A DNA stretch of 18,393 nucleotides from CSBr16-57R1 sp041163265 (GTDB taxonomy: Bacteria; Actinomycetota; Nitriliruptoria; Nitriliruptorales; Nitriliruptoraceae), in NCBI GenBank assembly GCA_041163265.1, contig JBEARL010000020.1:1-18393 (forward strand). Direction: 5' to 3'. Below the pieces are notes generated by a model. It was not told the DNA's origin. It saw only the letters and a list, made by a program, of their open reading frames with translations, and ran no database searches. Every line of letters begins with the position of its first letter. Position 1 is the first letter of the stretch. This document shows, piece by piece, positions 7,519 through 15,235 of the stretch. A program made the translations under genes and the position numbers.

Positions 7519-8891
7519 GGCCGGGCCTCCGGGTCCGCACGGTCCGGGGCGGGGGCCGCGCCCGTTCCGTCCGCACCGGCGGCGCGGGCCGCGAGCAGGA
7601 GGGCGGGGGCGTCGGCCTCGGCGACCGTGGTCTGCTCGCCGGTCGCGAGCTCCTTCAGCGTGACGCTACCGGCGGCCCGCTCGGCCTCCCCGCGGACCAG
7701 CGCGAACCGGACGCCGCGGCGGTCGGCGTGGCGCAGCTGCTTGCCCAGTCGCCCCTCGCCGGTCCAGACGTCGGCCCGGACCCCGGCGGCCCGGAGCCGC
7801 TGCGCGACCGCCAGCACGTCCACCCCGTCCGCCGGGTCGAGCACCGTGACCAGCACGTCCGGCGCGTCCGGCGCGGCGGCCCCGTCGGCCGCCCGCTCGG
7901 CGAGGATCAGCAGGATCCGCTCGAGCCCGAGCGACCCGCCGACCGCCGGCACGTCGCCGCCGGCGAACATGCCGACCAGCCCGTCGTACCGGCCGCCGGC
8001 CGCGATGCTGGCGTCGAGGGCCGGGTGCGTCACCTCGAACACGGGGCCGGTGTAGTAGCCGAGGCCGCGGGCCAGCACCGGGTCGCGCACGACGCGCTCG
8101 GCCGCGTCGGCGGGCAGGAGGTCCTGCAGCTCGGCGACGCGCGCGAGGCCCGTCCGGCCCCGCTCGTCGGTCGCGATGCGCGCGGTCAGCGCCGCCACGC
8201 GATCCTCGGCGGCGAGGTCCGCGTGCAGCGCGTCGACGGCGGCCGCGGGGACGCCGCGGTCGCGCAGCTCGGCCGCGACGCCGTCGGGACCGATCTTCGC
8301 GAGCTTGTCGAGCGCGGTCAGCGCCGAGGCGCCGAGCGCCTCGGGCACGCCGTACGCCGCGACCAGGCCGTGCAGCGCGTCGCGGTCGTTGAGGTGCACG
8401 GTGACGTCGCCGAGCCCCAGCGCGTCGAGCGCGTCCAGCACGGCGAGCAGCACCGACGCGTCGGCGAGCGGCGAGGTCGAGCCGGCGACGTCGATGTCGC
8501 ACTGGGTGAACTCGCGGAAGCGACCTCGGCCGGGACGGTCGGCCCGCCAGACGTTCGCGATCTGGTAGCGCTTGAACGGCACCGGCAGCTGCGAGCCGTA
8601 CCGCGCGACGACGCGCGCGAGCGGCACCGTGAGGTCGTAGCGCAGCGCCAGGTCCGCCTCGCCCGTCGCGGCCTGCTCGCCGCGGCGGAGGATGCGGAAG
8701 ATCAGCTGCTCGCCCTCCTCGCCGTACTTGCCCGAGAGCACCTCGAGCCGCTCGAACGCCGGCGTGTCGAGCGGCTCGAAGCCGTGGGCCTCGAACACCG
8801 ACTGGACGGCGGCGAAGGTGCGGCGGCGCAGCCGGACGTCGGCGGCGAAGAGGTCGCGGGTGCCCGACGGCGGGTTGACGTCGATGCTCAC
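7515..8891 (-). CDS. hisS: Histidine--tRNA ligase of the eukaryote/archaea-like type
   Basis: Class II HisRS of 458 residues that charges tRNA-His. Visible are PSGTRD (8-13), LSGKYGEEGEQLIFRI (52-67), LALRYDLTVPLARVVA (81-96), motif 2 in FKRYQIANVWRADRPGRGRF and REFTQCDIDVAG (106-137), the histidine loop LARGLGYYTGPVFEV (273-287), motif 3 with GGSLGLERI, and a C-terminal anticodon-binding domain from about residue 343. Motif 2 and LSGKYGEE/YDLTVPLAR resemble human HARS far more than Streptomyces or E. coli HisRS, which have YRYERPQ-GRYR-F-Q. The usual RGLDYY reads RGLGYY. About 20 Ala/Pro/Asp-rich residues form an extra tail over the aspS start. The GTG start overlaps the MBL gene stop by 4 bp. 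Function is firm; the subtype is from recalled sequences. Confidence 0.97.
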   Translation of the reverse strand: MSIDVNPPSGTRDLFAADVRLRRRTFAAVQSVFEAHGFEPLDTPAFERLEVLSGKYGEEGEQLIFRILRRGEQAATGEADLALRYDLTVPLARVVARYGSQLPVPFKRYQIANVWRADRPGRGRFREFTQCDIDVAGSTSPLADASVLLAVLDALDALGLGDVTVHLNDRDALHGLVAAYGVPEALGASALTALDKLAKIGPDGVAAELRDRGVPAAAVDALHADLAAEDRVAALTARIATDERGRTGLARVAELQDLLPADAAERVVRDPVLARGLGYYTGPVFEVTHPALDASIAAGGRYDGLVGMFAGGDVPAVGGSLGLERILLILAERAADGAAAPDAPDVLVTVLDPADGVDVLAVAQRLRAAGVRADVWTGEGRLGKQLRHADRRGVRFALVRGEAERAAGSVTLKELATGEQTTVAEADAPALLLAARAAGADGTGAAPAPDRADPEARP

Positions 8892-9649
8892 GCGCCACCC
8901 CCGGCGCCGGGCAGGAACGGGTTCGCGGCCCGCTCGCGCCCGACGGTCGTCGCCGGCCCGTGCCCCGGCAGCACGAGCGTCGTGTCCGCGCAGCGTGCCA
9001 TGGTCGCGGCCAGCGACCGCGTCATCGCCGCCGGGTCCCCACCGGGGAGGTCGGTCCGGCCGATCGAGCCGGCGAACAGCAGGTCGCCGGCCAGCAGCAC
9101 CGACCCGCCGGCCGCCAGCGCCGCCCCGTCCAGCTCCATCGGCGCACCCACGAGGTCGTCGGAGGTGTAGACGACGTGCCCGGGGGTGTGGCCGGGCGTG
9201 TGGTGCACGTCGAGTCGGATCCCCGCGAGGTCGAGGCGCTCGCCGTCGCGGACCTCGCGGACCTCGACGCCCGCGGTGCCCCAGGGTCCGAACCCGGCCT
9301 GGGTCGCCAGCGCCGAACCGCCCGGTCCGAACGCGGCGGCCGGGTCGTCCCAGAGCCAGCGGTCGGCGGCGTGCAGCAGGACGGGGACGTCGTAGGTGCG
9401 CGCGACGTCCGGCGCGGCCCAGAGGTGGTCGAGGTGGCCGTGGGTCAGGAGCACGGCGACCGGCCGGACGCCGAGCCGCTCGAGCAGGCCCGGCACCTCG
9501 CGCGCGCCGTGCTGCCCGGGGTCGACGACGACGGCCTCTCCGCGGGCGCGGTCGCCGAGCACCGCGCAGTTCGTGGCCCAGACGCCGAGTGCGCGCGCCA
9601 CCAGCGCCGGTGCGGAGGCGGGGCCGGGGGCCCCGGGGGCGGTCGTCAC
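8888..9649 (-). CDS. Metallo-beta-lactamase-fold hydrolase, glyoxalase II-like
   Basis: A 253-residue soluble hydrolase of the MBL superfamily. All metal-site motifs are present: THGHLDH (H70, H72, D74, H75), HTPGHTPGH (H154), GDLLF (D189) and PGHG (H230). DLLFAGSIGRTDLPGGD is typical of YcbL-type glyoxalase II-like proteins, which hydrolyse thioesters such as S-lactoylglutathione; the natural substrate here is unknown, and actinomycetes commonly lack glutathione. There is no signal peptide, so it is probably cytoplasmic. An insertion at about 95-125 (WLWDDPAAAFGPGGSAL) lies between the first metal motifs and the third His. The GTG start at 9649 has a GGAGG Shine-Dalgarno at 9655-9659. The same gene type lies between rel and hisS in Streptomyces. 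Confidence 0.93.
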   Translation of the reverse strand: MTTAPGAPGPASAPALVARALGVWATNCAVLGDRARGEAVVVDPGQHGAREVPGLLERLGVRPVAVLLTHGHLDHLWAAPDVARTYDVPVLLHAADRWLWDDPAAAFGPGGSALATQAGFGPWGTAGVEVREVRDGERLDLAGIRLDVHHTPGHTPGHVVYTSDDLVGAPMELDGAALAAGGSVLLAGDLLFAGSIGRTDLPGGDPAAMTRSLAATMARCADTTLVLPGHGPATTVGRERAANPFLPGAGGGA

Positions 9650-9654
9650 GGGGT

Positions 9655-9674
9655 CCTCCGGCGTCGAGCGGAGG
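9655..9674 (-). promoter_or_regulatory. Inverted repeat after the rel stop that includes the MBL gene Shine-Dalgarno
   Basis: On the minus strand CCTCCG (9674-9669) directly follows the rel TAG and is complementary to CGGAGG (9660-9655), with an 8-nt loop. The second arm contains the GGAGG Shine-Dalgarno of the MBL hydrolase. If folded, the hairpin would hide that site; a ribosome finishing rel would open it. The repeat is directly visible, while the coupling role is inference. Confidence 0.45.
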
Positions 9675-11984
9675 CTAGTTGCGCTCCCCCGCGCCGGGGA
9701 CGACGCGGTACGCGTCGAACACGCCCTGCACCCCGGCCATGGCGCGCAGCGCGTCCTCGAGGTGGGCCGGATCGGCCAGCTCGAACGAGAACCGCAGCAC
9801 GGCCACGCGATCGGCGCGGGTCGTGACCTGGGCCGAGACGATCGAGAGGTGGAGATCGCCCAGGACCGCCGTCACGTCCCGCAGCAGGTGCTTGCGGTCG
9901 AGGGCCTCGGCCTGGACGGTGACGCGGAACGTGGCCGTCCGGTCCGCGGCCCACTCGACGGGGACGAACCGCTCGGCCTCGGGCCCCAGCGCCGGCACGT
10001 TGGTGCAGTCGGCGCGGTGGACCGAGACGCCGCGGCCGCGGGTCACGAAACCGACGATGGCGTCGCCGGGGACCGGCGTGCAGCACCGGGCCAGCCGGAC
10101 GAGCATCCCTCCGGCACCCTCGACCTCGATCGCCTCGCCGCCGCGCTGCTCACCGATGCGGATCGGCGACGGCGCGCGGGCCTCGGGCTCGGCCTCGGGT
10201 TCGTCGGTCAGCAGGCCGACGACGCCGCGGGCGACCGCGGCGGCCTGCACGTGGCCCTCGCCGACGGCGAGGAACAGGGCGTCGGTGTCGACGTACCCGA
10301 GCGTCCTCGCGGCCTCGGCGAGGTCCCCCGAGGCCATCGTCCGCGCGTACCCGATGCCCTTGCGGCGCAGCGCGCGCGTGACGGCGTCGCGGCCGCGGAC
10401 GAAGGTGTCCTCCCGCTGCTCGCGGTTGAAGTGGCCCCGGACCTTCGAGCGGGCGCGGGACGAGACGGCGATGCGCAGCCAGTCCCGCGACGGCCCGGCG
10501 TCCTCGGCCTTCGACGTGATGACCTCGACCGCGTCGCCGTTCTCGAGCTGGTGGTCGAGGGGGACGAGGCGGCCGTTGACGCGGGCGCCGATGCAGCGGT
10601 GGCCGACCTCGGTGTGGACCGCGTACGCGAAGTCGATCGGCGTCGAGCGGGCCGGCAGCGACAGCACGTCGCCCTTCGGCGTGAAGACGAAGACCTCGTC
10701 GGGGTGCAGGTCCAGCCGCATCGACTCGAGGAACTCGCCGGGCTCCGCGACCTCCTCCTGCCACTCGAGCAGCTGCGCCAGCCACGGCAGCTCCTCGGCG
10801 TCGCTGGTGTCGGTCGGCGACTCCTTGTACTTCCAGTGCGCGGCGACGCCGAACTCGGCGGTGCGGTGCATCTCGGCCGTGCGGATCTGGATCTCGAGCT
10901 GCCGTCCCTCGGGCCCGACCACCGTCGTGTGCAGCGACTGGTAGCGGTTGAGCTTCGGCATCGCGATGTAGTCCTTGAACCGCCCAGGCAGCGGCCGCCA
11001 GACCGAGTGCAGCTGACCGAGCACCGCGTAGCAGTCGCGGACGCTGCCGACGATGACGCGGACGGCGACGAGGTCGTGGATCTCGTCGAACTCCTTCCCG
11101 CGCAGGACCATCTTCTGGTAGATCGAGTAGTAGTGCTTCGGCCGGCCGGTGACCTCGCCGCGGACCTTCACCGTCCGGAGCTCGTCGCGGATCGCGGCGA
11201 TGACGCGCTCGAGGTACCCCTCGCGCTCGGGGGTGCGCTCGTCGACGAGGCCGACGATCTCGTCGAAGCGGCGGGGGTGCAGCGTCGCGAACCCGAGGTC
11301 CTCGAGCCGCAGCTTGAAGTTCTCCATGCCGAGGCGATGCGCCAGCGGGGCGTAGATGTCCAGCGTCTCCTGCGCGATGCGCTTCTGCTTGTCCCGCGGC
11401 ATCGCGCCGATCGTCTCCATGTTGTGGAGGCGGTCGGCCAGCTTCACGACCAGCACGCGGATGTCGCGGGCCATCGCGACGACCATCTTGCGCAGCGTCT
11501 CGGCCTGCTGCTCCTGCTTCGACTCGACCTGGATGCGGTCGAGCTTGGTCACGCCGTCGACCAGGCGGGCCACCTCGTCGCCGAAGCCCTCGCGGATGTC
11601 CTCGAGCGTCGCCGGCGTGTCCTCGACGACGTCGTGGAGCAGCGCCGCGAGCAGCGTCGCCGTGCCGAGCCCCAGCGACGCCAGCTCGGTCGCGACGGCG
11701 ACCGGGTGCGTGATGTACGCCTCGCCGCTGCGCCGCAGCTGGCCCTCGTGCATCGCCCGCGCGTAGTGGAAGGCCCGGGTGACCTCGCGCAGGTCCGCGC
11801 GCGACTCGCGGCGGATCGCCGTGGCCAGGGGCTCGAGCTCGGGCGGCACGACCTCGCGCGAGCCGAGCGGCAGGCGGGAGAGGACGCCCTTCACGCCCGA
11901 GGGGCGCGGCGGGGGCAGGGTCGTCGGGGCGGCCGGCGCGGCGGTCGCGGCGCGCCCGCCGCCGTCGGACGGGTCGGACGCCAT
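9675..11984 (-). CDS. rel: Bifunctional (p)ppGpp synthetase/hydrolase Rel
   Basis: Long RSH protein (769 residues) that makes (p)ppGpp from ATP and GTP/GDP on starved ribosomes and also degrades it. The N-terminal HD hydrolase domain shows HP at H93, LLHDVVEDT (H117, D118) and KLADRLHNM, so hydrolase activity should be intact. The synthetase domain has GRPKHYYSIYQKM (280-292), RFKD (335-338), YQSLHTTV and EIQIRT (364-369). RFKD, rather than the ExDD of monofunctional RelA, marks a bifunctional Rel/SpoT type. Then follow the TGS domain (about 427-490), the helical region, the conserved CCTPVPGD zinc-finger region (634-641) and a C-terminal ACT/RRM domain from about 680. The first 45 residues are low-complexity. 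The ATG at 11984 has GGAGG at 11992-11996. The apt-rel pairing is classic in Actinomycetota. Confidence 0.98.
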   Translation of the reverse strand: MASDPSDGGGRAATAAPAAPTTLPPPRPSGVKGVLSRLPLGSREVVPPELEPLATAIRRESRADLREVTRAFHYARAMHEGQLRRSGEAYITHPVAVATELASLGLGTATLLAALLHDVVEDTPATLEDIREGFGDEVARLVDGVTKLDRIQVESKQEQQAETLRKMVVAMARDIRVLVVKLADRLHNMETIGAMPRDKQKRIAQETLDIYAPLAHRLGMENFKLRLEDLGFATLHPRRFDEIVGLVDERTPEREGYLERVIAAIRDELRTVKVRGEVTGRPKHYYSIYQKMVLRGKEFDEIHDLVAVRVIVGSVRDCYAVLGQLHSVWRPLPGRFKDYIAMPKLNRYQSLHTTVVGPEGRQLEIQIRTAEMHRTAEFGVAAHWKYKESPTDTSDAEELPWLAQLLEWQEEVAEPGEFLESMRLDLHPDEVFVFTPKGDVLSLPARSTPIDFAYAVHTEVGHRCIGARVNGRLVPLDHQLENGDAVEVITSKAEDAGPSRDWLRIAVSSRARSKVRGHFNREQREDTFVRGRDAVTRALRRKGIGYARTMASGDLAEAARTLGYVDTDALFLAVGEGHVQAAAVARGVVGLLTDEPEAEPEARAPSPIRIGEQRGGEAIEVEGAGGMLVRLARCCTPVPGDAIVGFVTRGRGVSVHRADCTNVPALGPEAERFVPVEWAADRTATFRVTVQAEALDRKHLLRDVTAVLGDLHLSIVSAQVTTRADRVAVLRFSFELADPAHLEDALRAMAGVQGVFDAYRVVPGAGERN

Positions 11985-11985
11985 G

Positions 11986-12010
11986 TCACCGCCTCCGGTG
12001 CGGACGGTGA
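11986..12010 (-). promoter_or_regulatory. Rel leader with alternative hairpins around the Shine-Dalgarno
   Basis: The GGAGG Shine-Dalgarno of rel (11992-11996) is followed by CGGTGA (11991-11986). CGGTGA is complementary to TCACCG at 12010-12005, and its first five bases to CACCG at 12000-11996. The first pairing puts the Shine-Dalgarno in a loop; the second gives a tight 5-bp stem with loop GAGG that holds it. The two are mutually exclusive. The repeats are seen; a regulatory role is inference, and GC-rich DNA produces such matches easily. Confidence 0.35.
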
Positions 12011-12018
12011 GCGTAGCG

Positions 12019-12040
12019 ACGGGGCCCCTCGGGACCCCGT
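12019..12040 (-). terminator. Hairpin just downstream of apt, possible U-less terminator
   Basis: ACGGGG (12040-12035) pairs with CCCCGT (12024-12019), and the stem can extend inward through a U-G and two or three G-C pairs to a small loop. It begins 3 nt after the apt stop. No T-run follows on the coding strand, so it may be a weak or attenuating terminator or an mRNA-stabilising stem. Confidence 0.35.
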
Positions 12041-12043
12041 CCG

Positions 12044-12577
12044 TCAGTAGTCGAGCAGCGCGACGTGGCGGCGGCCCTCGAGCTTCGCCGCGCCGCCGAG
12101 GAACCCGAGCTCGATCAGGAACGCGAGCCCGACGACCCGGGCGCCGAGGTCCTCGACCAGCTTCACCGCGGCCGCGGCGGTCCCGCCGGTCGCGAGGACG
12201 TCGTCGACGATCAGGACCCGGTCGCCCGGGTGGAACGCGTCCTCGTGGACCTCGATCGTCTCGGTGCCGTACTCGAGCTCGTAGGAGACGGCCCGGCGGG
12301 CGGCGGGCAGCTTCCCGGCCTTGCGCGCCGGCACGAACCCGGCGCCGAAGTGGTAGGCGACCGGTGCGGCGAGGATGAACCCGCGGGCCTCGATGCCCAG
12401 CACCTTGTCGACCTCGCCGCGGCCGAACTGCAGGACGATGGCGTCGACCGCGGTGGCGAACGCCTTCGGGTCCGCGAGCAGCGGCGTGACGTCCTTGAAC
12501 ATGATGCCGGGCGTCGGGAAGTCCGGGACGTCGCGCACGCGCGACGCGAGGAGCTCGCGGTCGAAGCCGTCGTCCAT
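12044..12577 (-). CDS. apt: Adenine phosphoribosyltransferase
   Basis: Apt converts adenine and PRPP to AMP in purine salvage in the cytoplasm. The 177 residues fit the family. Visible are the N-terminal RDVPDFPTPGIMFKDVTPLL (15-34), GIEARGFILAAPVA (61-74), the flexible RKAGKLP segment at about 85-91 and the PRPP-binding motif VLIVDDVLATGGTAAA (121-136). The ATG at 12577 has a GGAGG Shine-Dalgarno at 12584-12588. In actinomycetes apt commonly sits between secF and rel, as here; its 81-bp leader and 59-bp trailer are among the longer gaps in the window, so it may have partly separate expression. Confidence 0.97.
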   Translation of the reverse strand: MDDGFDRELLASRVRDVPDFPTPGIMFKDVTPLLADPKAFATAVDAIVLQFGRGEVDKVLGIEARGFILAAPVAYHFGAGFVPARKAGKLPAARRAVSYELEYGTETIEVHEDAFHPGDRVLIVDDVLATGGTAAAAVKLVEDLGARVVGLAFLIELGFLGGAAKLEGRRHVALLDY

Positions 12578-12591
12578 GCTGCGCCTCCCCC

Positions 12592-12610
12592 GGCCGGACG
12601 GGATCCGGCC
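12592..12610 (-). promoter_or_regulatory. Perfect 7-bp inverted repeat in the apt leader
   Basis: GGCCGGA (12610-12604) and TCCGGCC (12598-12592) form a perfect 7-bp stem with a 5-nt loop, ending 3 nt before the GGAGG Shine-Dalgarno region of apt. It could be a leader hairpin affecting ribosome access, or a chance product of GC-rich sequence. No T-run follows. Confidence 0.35.
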
Positions 12611-12623
12611 CCTGCCGTGCTGC

Positions 12624-12650
12624 GGCCCGGCGCCGGAGCGGCGACGGGCC
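12624..12650 (-). terminator. Strong hairpin downstream of secF, candidate terminator or attenuator
   Basis: It starts 8 nt after the secF TAG. GGCCCG (12650-12645) pairs with CGGGCC (12629-12624), one mismatch follows, then CGCCG (12643-12639) pairs with CGGCG (12635-12631) around a 3-nt loop, giving 11 base pairs in all. No T-run follows on the coding strand, as is common for actinomycete terminators. It probably ends or attenuates the yajC-secDF transcript before apt. Confidence 0.5.
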
Positions 12651-12658
12651 GACGGAAC

Positions 12659-13708
12659 CTAGCGGCGGTGCCGACGGCCGCGGCGGCCCTCACCGCGGAC
12701 GTACTCGGTCGTGACCGGCGCCCGGCCGGCGTACGAGGCCTCGACCGCAGCGGCGGCGTCCGGGTCCCCGGTCGCCTTCGCCGCGACGCGGGCGATGCGG
12801 CGGGCCTCGGCGGGCTCGCGCGCCTTCCAGTGGGCGTAGATCGGGGCCGCGAACAGGATCGACGAGTACCCGCCGACCGCCATCCCGATGAACAGGGCCA
12901 GCGCCAGGTCCTGCAGCGTCGTCGCGCCGAGGATCCCCGCGCCGATCACGAGCAGCGCGCCGACGGGCAGCAGCGAGGTGACCGTCGTGTTGATAGAGCG
13001 GCCGATGACCTCGGACAGCGAGTCGTCGACCAGCTCGAGGATGGTGCGTCGGCCCGGGTCGCCGAGGGTGTGGAGGTTGTCGCGGACCCGGTCGAACACG
13101 ACGACGGTGTCGTAGAGGGAGTAGCCGAGGATCGTGAGGAACGCGATCACGGTCGCCGGCGAGACCCGCAGTCCGACCAGCGCGTACACCCCGATGCTGA
13201 GCACGACGTCGTGGACGAGGGTGAGCAGCGCGACACCCGCCATCTTCCGGTCCAGCCGGATCCCGATGTAGACGGCGACCACGACCAGGAACACGACGAG
13301 GGCCCGCAGCGACTGCTGCGTGATGCGCTCGCCCCAGCTCGGACCGACGAACGTCTCCTCGACCGCGTCGACCCCGGCGACGTCGGCGAGCGCCGCGCGG
13401 ACGGCCGTCGCGACCTCGCCGTCGGGGTCGAGCGCCTCGGTCCGCACCACGCCGGCCCGGTCGGACCCCTCACCGCTCAGCTGCGCGACGGCCTCGGTGG
13501 CACCGGCGGCCTCGGCCGCGGCACGCAGGTCGGCGGCGTCGACGTCCGCCGGGACCCCCTCGACCCGGAATGAGTTGCCGCCGACGAACTCGAGGCTGAA
13601 CTCGAGCCCGCGCCCGAGCAGCCCTCCGAGCGCGACCGCGAGCAGCACCGCCGAGAGCAGCAGCCACCGCCCGAGGTTCGGGACGATCCGGTACCTGCGC
13701 CGCGTCAT
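12659..13708 (-). CDS. secF: Protein translocase subunit SecF
   Basis: SecF pairs with SecD in the membrane and uses the proton-motive force to pull exported proteins through SecYEG. The 349-residue protein has a first membrane helix at about residues 14-32, a small external domain up to about 130, and five further helices, the usual six in all. The conserved transmembrane signature GYSLYDTVVVFDRVRDN lies at 195-211, with D200 at the functionally important Asp. The external signature usually ending GGT reads FVGGNSF. The last 50 residues form a basic cytoplasmic tail ending GRRGRRHRR. The ATG overlaps the secD stop by 4 bp. The tail is longer than in many SecF proteins but common in actinomycetes. 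Confidence 0.97.
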   Translation of the reverse strand: MTRRRYRIVPNLGRWLLLSAVLLAVALGGLLGRGLEFSLEFVGGNSFRVEGVPADVDAADLRAAAEAAGATEAVAQLSGEGSDRAGVVRTEALDPDGEVATAVRAALADVAGVDAVEETFVGPSWGERITQQSLRALVVFLVVVAVYIGIRLDRKMAGVALLTLVHDVVLSIGVYALVGLRVSPATVIAFLTILGYSLYDTVVVFDRVRDNLHTLGDPGRRTILELVDDSLSEVIGRSINTTVTSLLPVGALLVIGAGILGATTLQDLALALFIGMAVGGYSSILFAAPIYAHWKAREPAEARRIARVAAKATGDPDAAAAVEASYAGRAPVTTEYVRGEGRRGRRHRR

Positions 13709-15207
13709 GCCGCACCTCCGGTGGTCGCTGCCGGCTCCGTCGTGCGCGCCCCGCCGGCCGGGACGGGGGCCGGAGCGCGGAGCCGCTCGCGCGTCAGGAC
13801 TCCCGAGGCGGCCAGCAGCTGGACGACGGGGCGGGTGAACGTCGCGAGGATGAGGAGGTCGAGCAGCGTCGCGAGGCCGAGCATCAGCGCGAAGCCGCGG
13901 ACCGGGCCGACCGCCAGCGCGTACAGGACCGCCGCGGCCGCGAAGGTCACCGTGTTACCGGCGAGGTTGGTACGGAACGCCGACTCGTACCCCTTCACCG
14001 CGGCGCTGCGGAGGCTGCGGCCGGCGGCTAGCTCGTCGCGGATGCGCTCGATGAACAGGATCGAGGAGTCGGCCGTGATGCCGATCGCGACGATGATCCC
14101 GGCCACCCCGGCGAGCGTCAGCGCGAAGCCGACGCCGGCGAGGACGGTCACCGCGGAGACGACGAGGACGCCGAACACGGCGAGCGAGAGCAGCGTGACG
14201 AGCCCCAGCCAGCGGTAGACGAGGAACAGCCACAGGCCGACGAGCAGCAGCCCGATGAGTCCCGCCGTGACGCCCGCGCGGAGCGAGTCGGCACCGAGGG
14301 TCGCCGAGACCTCCTCGAAGGTCGAGGCCTCGAGCGTGATGGGCAGCGCACCGGTCCGCAGCACCAGGGCGAGGTCGCTGGCCGCCTGCTGCTGGGCCTC
14401 GCGGTCGCCGGCGCCCGAGGTGATGACGGCGCCGTCGGTCAGGCCGATGCCGCAGATGACGTCCGGGTTCATGCTCGGCGCCGACTCCACGACACCGTCG
14501 AGGACGATCGCGAGCAGCGCCGTCTGACCGGCGTCGCGGAGGCAGGCCAGCTGCCCGGTGATGGCGGCGAACGCGGCGTCCCCCTCGGCGTCGAACGCGA
14601 CGGACGTGGTGAACCCGCCGGACTGCTCGACGGGGAAGGCGTCCTCGATGCGCTCGCCGGTCAGGGCGACCGACCCGACGAGGTACTTCGCGCCGCCGAT
14701 GGTCAGGGCCGCGTCCCCCTCGCCGATGACGGTCGTCGGCCCGCAGAGGTAGCCGACGTCCCCGTCCGCGAGCTGCGGTCGCTCGGCCAGCGCGACGGTG
14801 CAGTCGACGTCCGCCTCGGCGTAGCCGGGCGAGGACGGGTCGAGCACCTCGAACACGGGCCGGAACTCGAGCTGGGCCGTCCGGCCGATGACCGCCCGCA
14901 GGCGGTCGGCGTCGGTGGCGCCGGGCAGCTGGACGACGACGTCGGTGCCCGACCGCGCGATGTCCGGCTCGGCGACGCCGAGCGAGTCGACGCGGGCGCG
15001 GATGACCTCGATGGTCCGGTCGAGGACCTCCTCGAAGTCGGCGGGCGGCTCCTCACCCTCGGCGAGGACGGGCACGTAGACGGCGCTGATGCCACCGCGC
15101 AGGTCCAGGCCGAGCAGCGGCCGGGCGCCGGTCGCGAGCAGGACGGCGCCCGCCAGCGTCAGCGCCAGGATGGCGGCCAGGCGGACCACCAGGGGCCGGC
15201 GGTTCAC
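13705..15207 (-). CDS. secD: Protein translocase subunit SecD
   Basis: SecD is the larger RND-like partner of SecF in the export machinery. The 500 residues show a first helix at about 8-26, the LGLDLRGG motif (32-39), a large external P1 region up to about 305, and a cluster of helices with the conserved Asp in ITADSSILFIERIRDE (D380), matching VDANVLIFERI of E. coli. The C-terminus is a Pro/Ala/Thr-rich cytoplasmic tail. The external region holds exactly four cysteines (C136, C155, C222, C252), the only ones in the protein, which suggests disulfides outside the cell. The GTG at 15207 has GGAG at 15214-15217. It follows the HD gene by 28 bp rather than yajC directly. Confidence 0.97.
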   Translation of the reverse strand: MNRRPLVVRLAAILALTLAGAVLLATGARPLLGLDLRGGISAVYVPVLAEGEEPPADFEEVLDRTIEVIRARVDSLGVAEPDIARSGTDVVVQLPGATDADRLRAVIGRTAQLEFRPVFEVLDPSSPGYAEADVDCTVALAERPQLADGDVGYLCGPTTVIGEGDAALTIGGAKYLVGSVALTGERIEDAFPVEQSGGFTTSVAFDAEGDAAFAAITGQLACLRDAGQTALLAIVLDGVVESAPSMNPDVICGIGLTDGAVITSGAGDREAQQQAASDLALVLRTGALPITLEASTFEEVSATLGADSLRAGVTAGLIGLLLVGLWLFLVYRWLGLVTLLSLAVFGVLVVSAVTVLAGVGFALTLAGVAGIIVAIGITADSSILFIERIRDELAAGRSLRSAAVKGYESAFRTNLAGNTVTFAAAAVLYALAVGPVRGFALMLGLATLLDLLILATFTRPVVQLLAASGVLTRERLRAPAPVPAGGARTTEPAATTGGAA

Positions 15208-15235
15208 GGGGTGCTCCGGGTCGGGGGGACGGCGC

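Noticed and set aside
5290..8055. 921-codon open frame on the plus strand across rarA, aspS and hisS
   Set aside because: It spans three well-supported genes on the other strand and has the low-complexity make-up of a GC-driven shadow frame.
9396..12050. 884-codon open frame on the plus strand opposite rel
   Set aside because: It covers a fully conserved Rel protein; absence of stops is explained by the rarity of A/T in this DNA.
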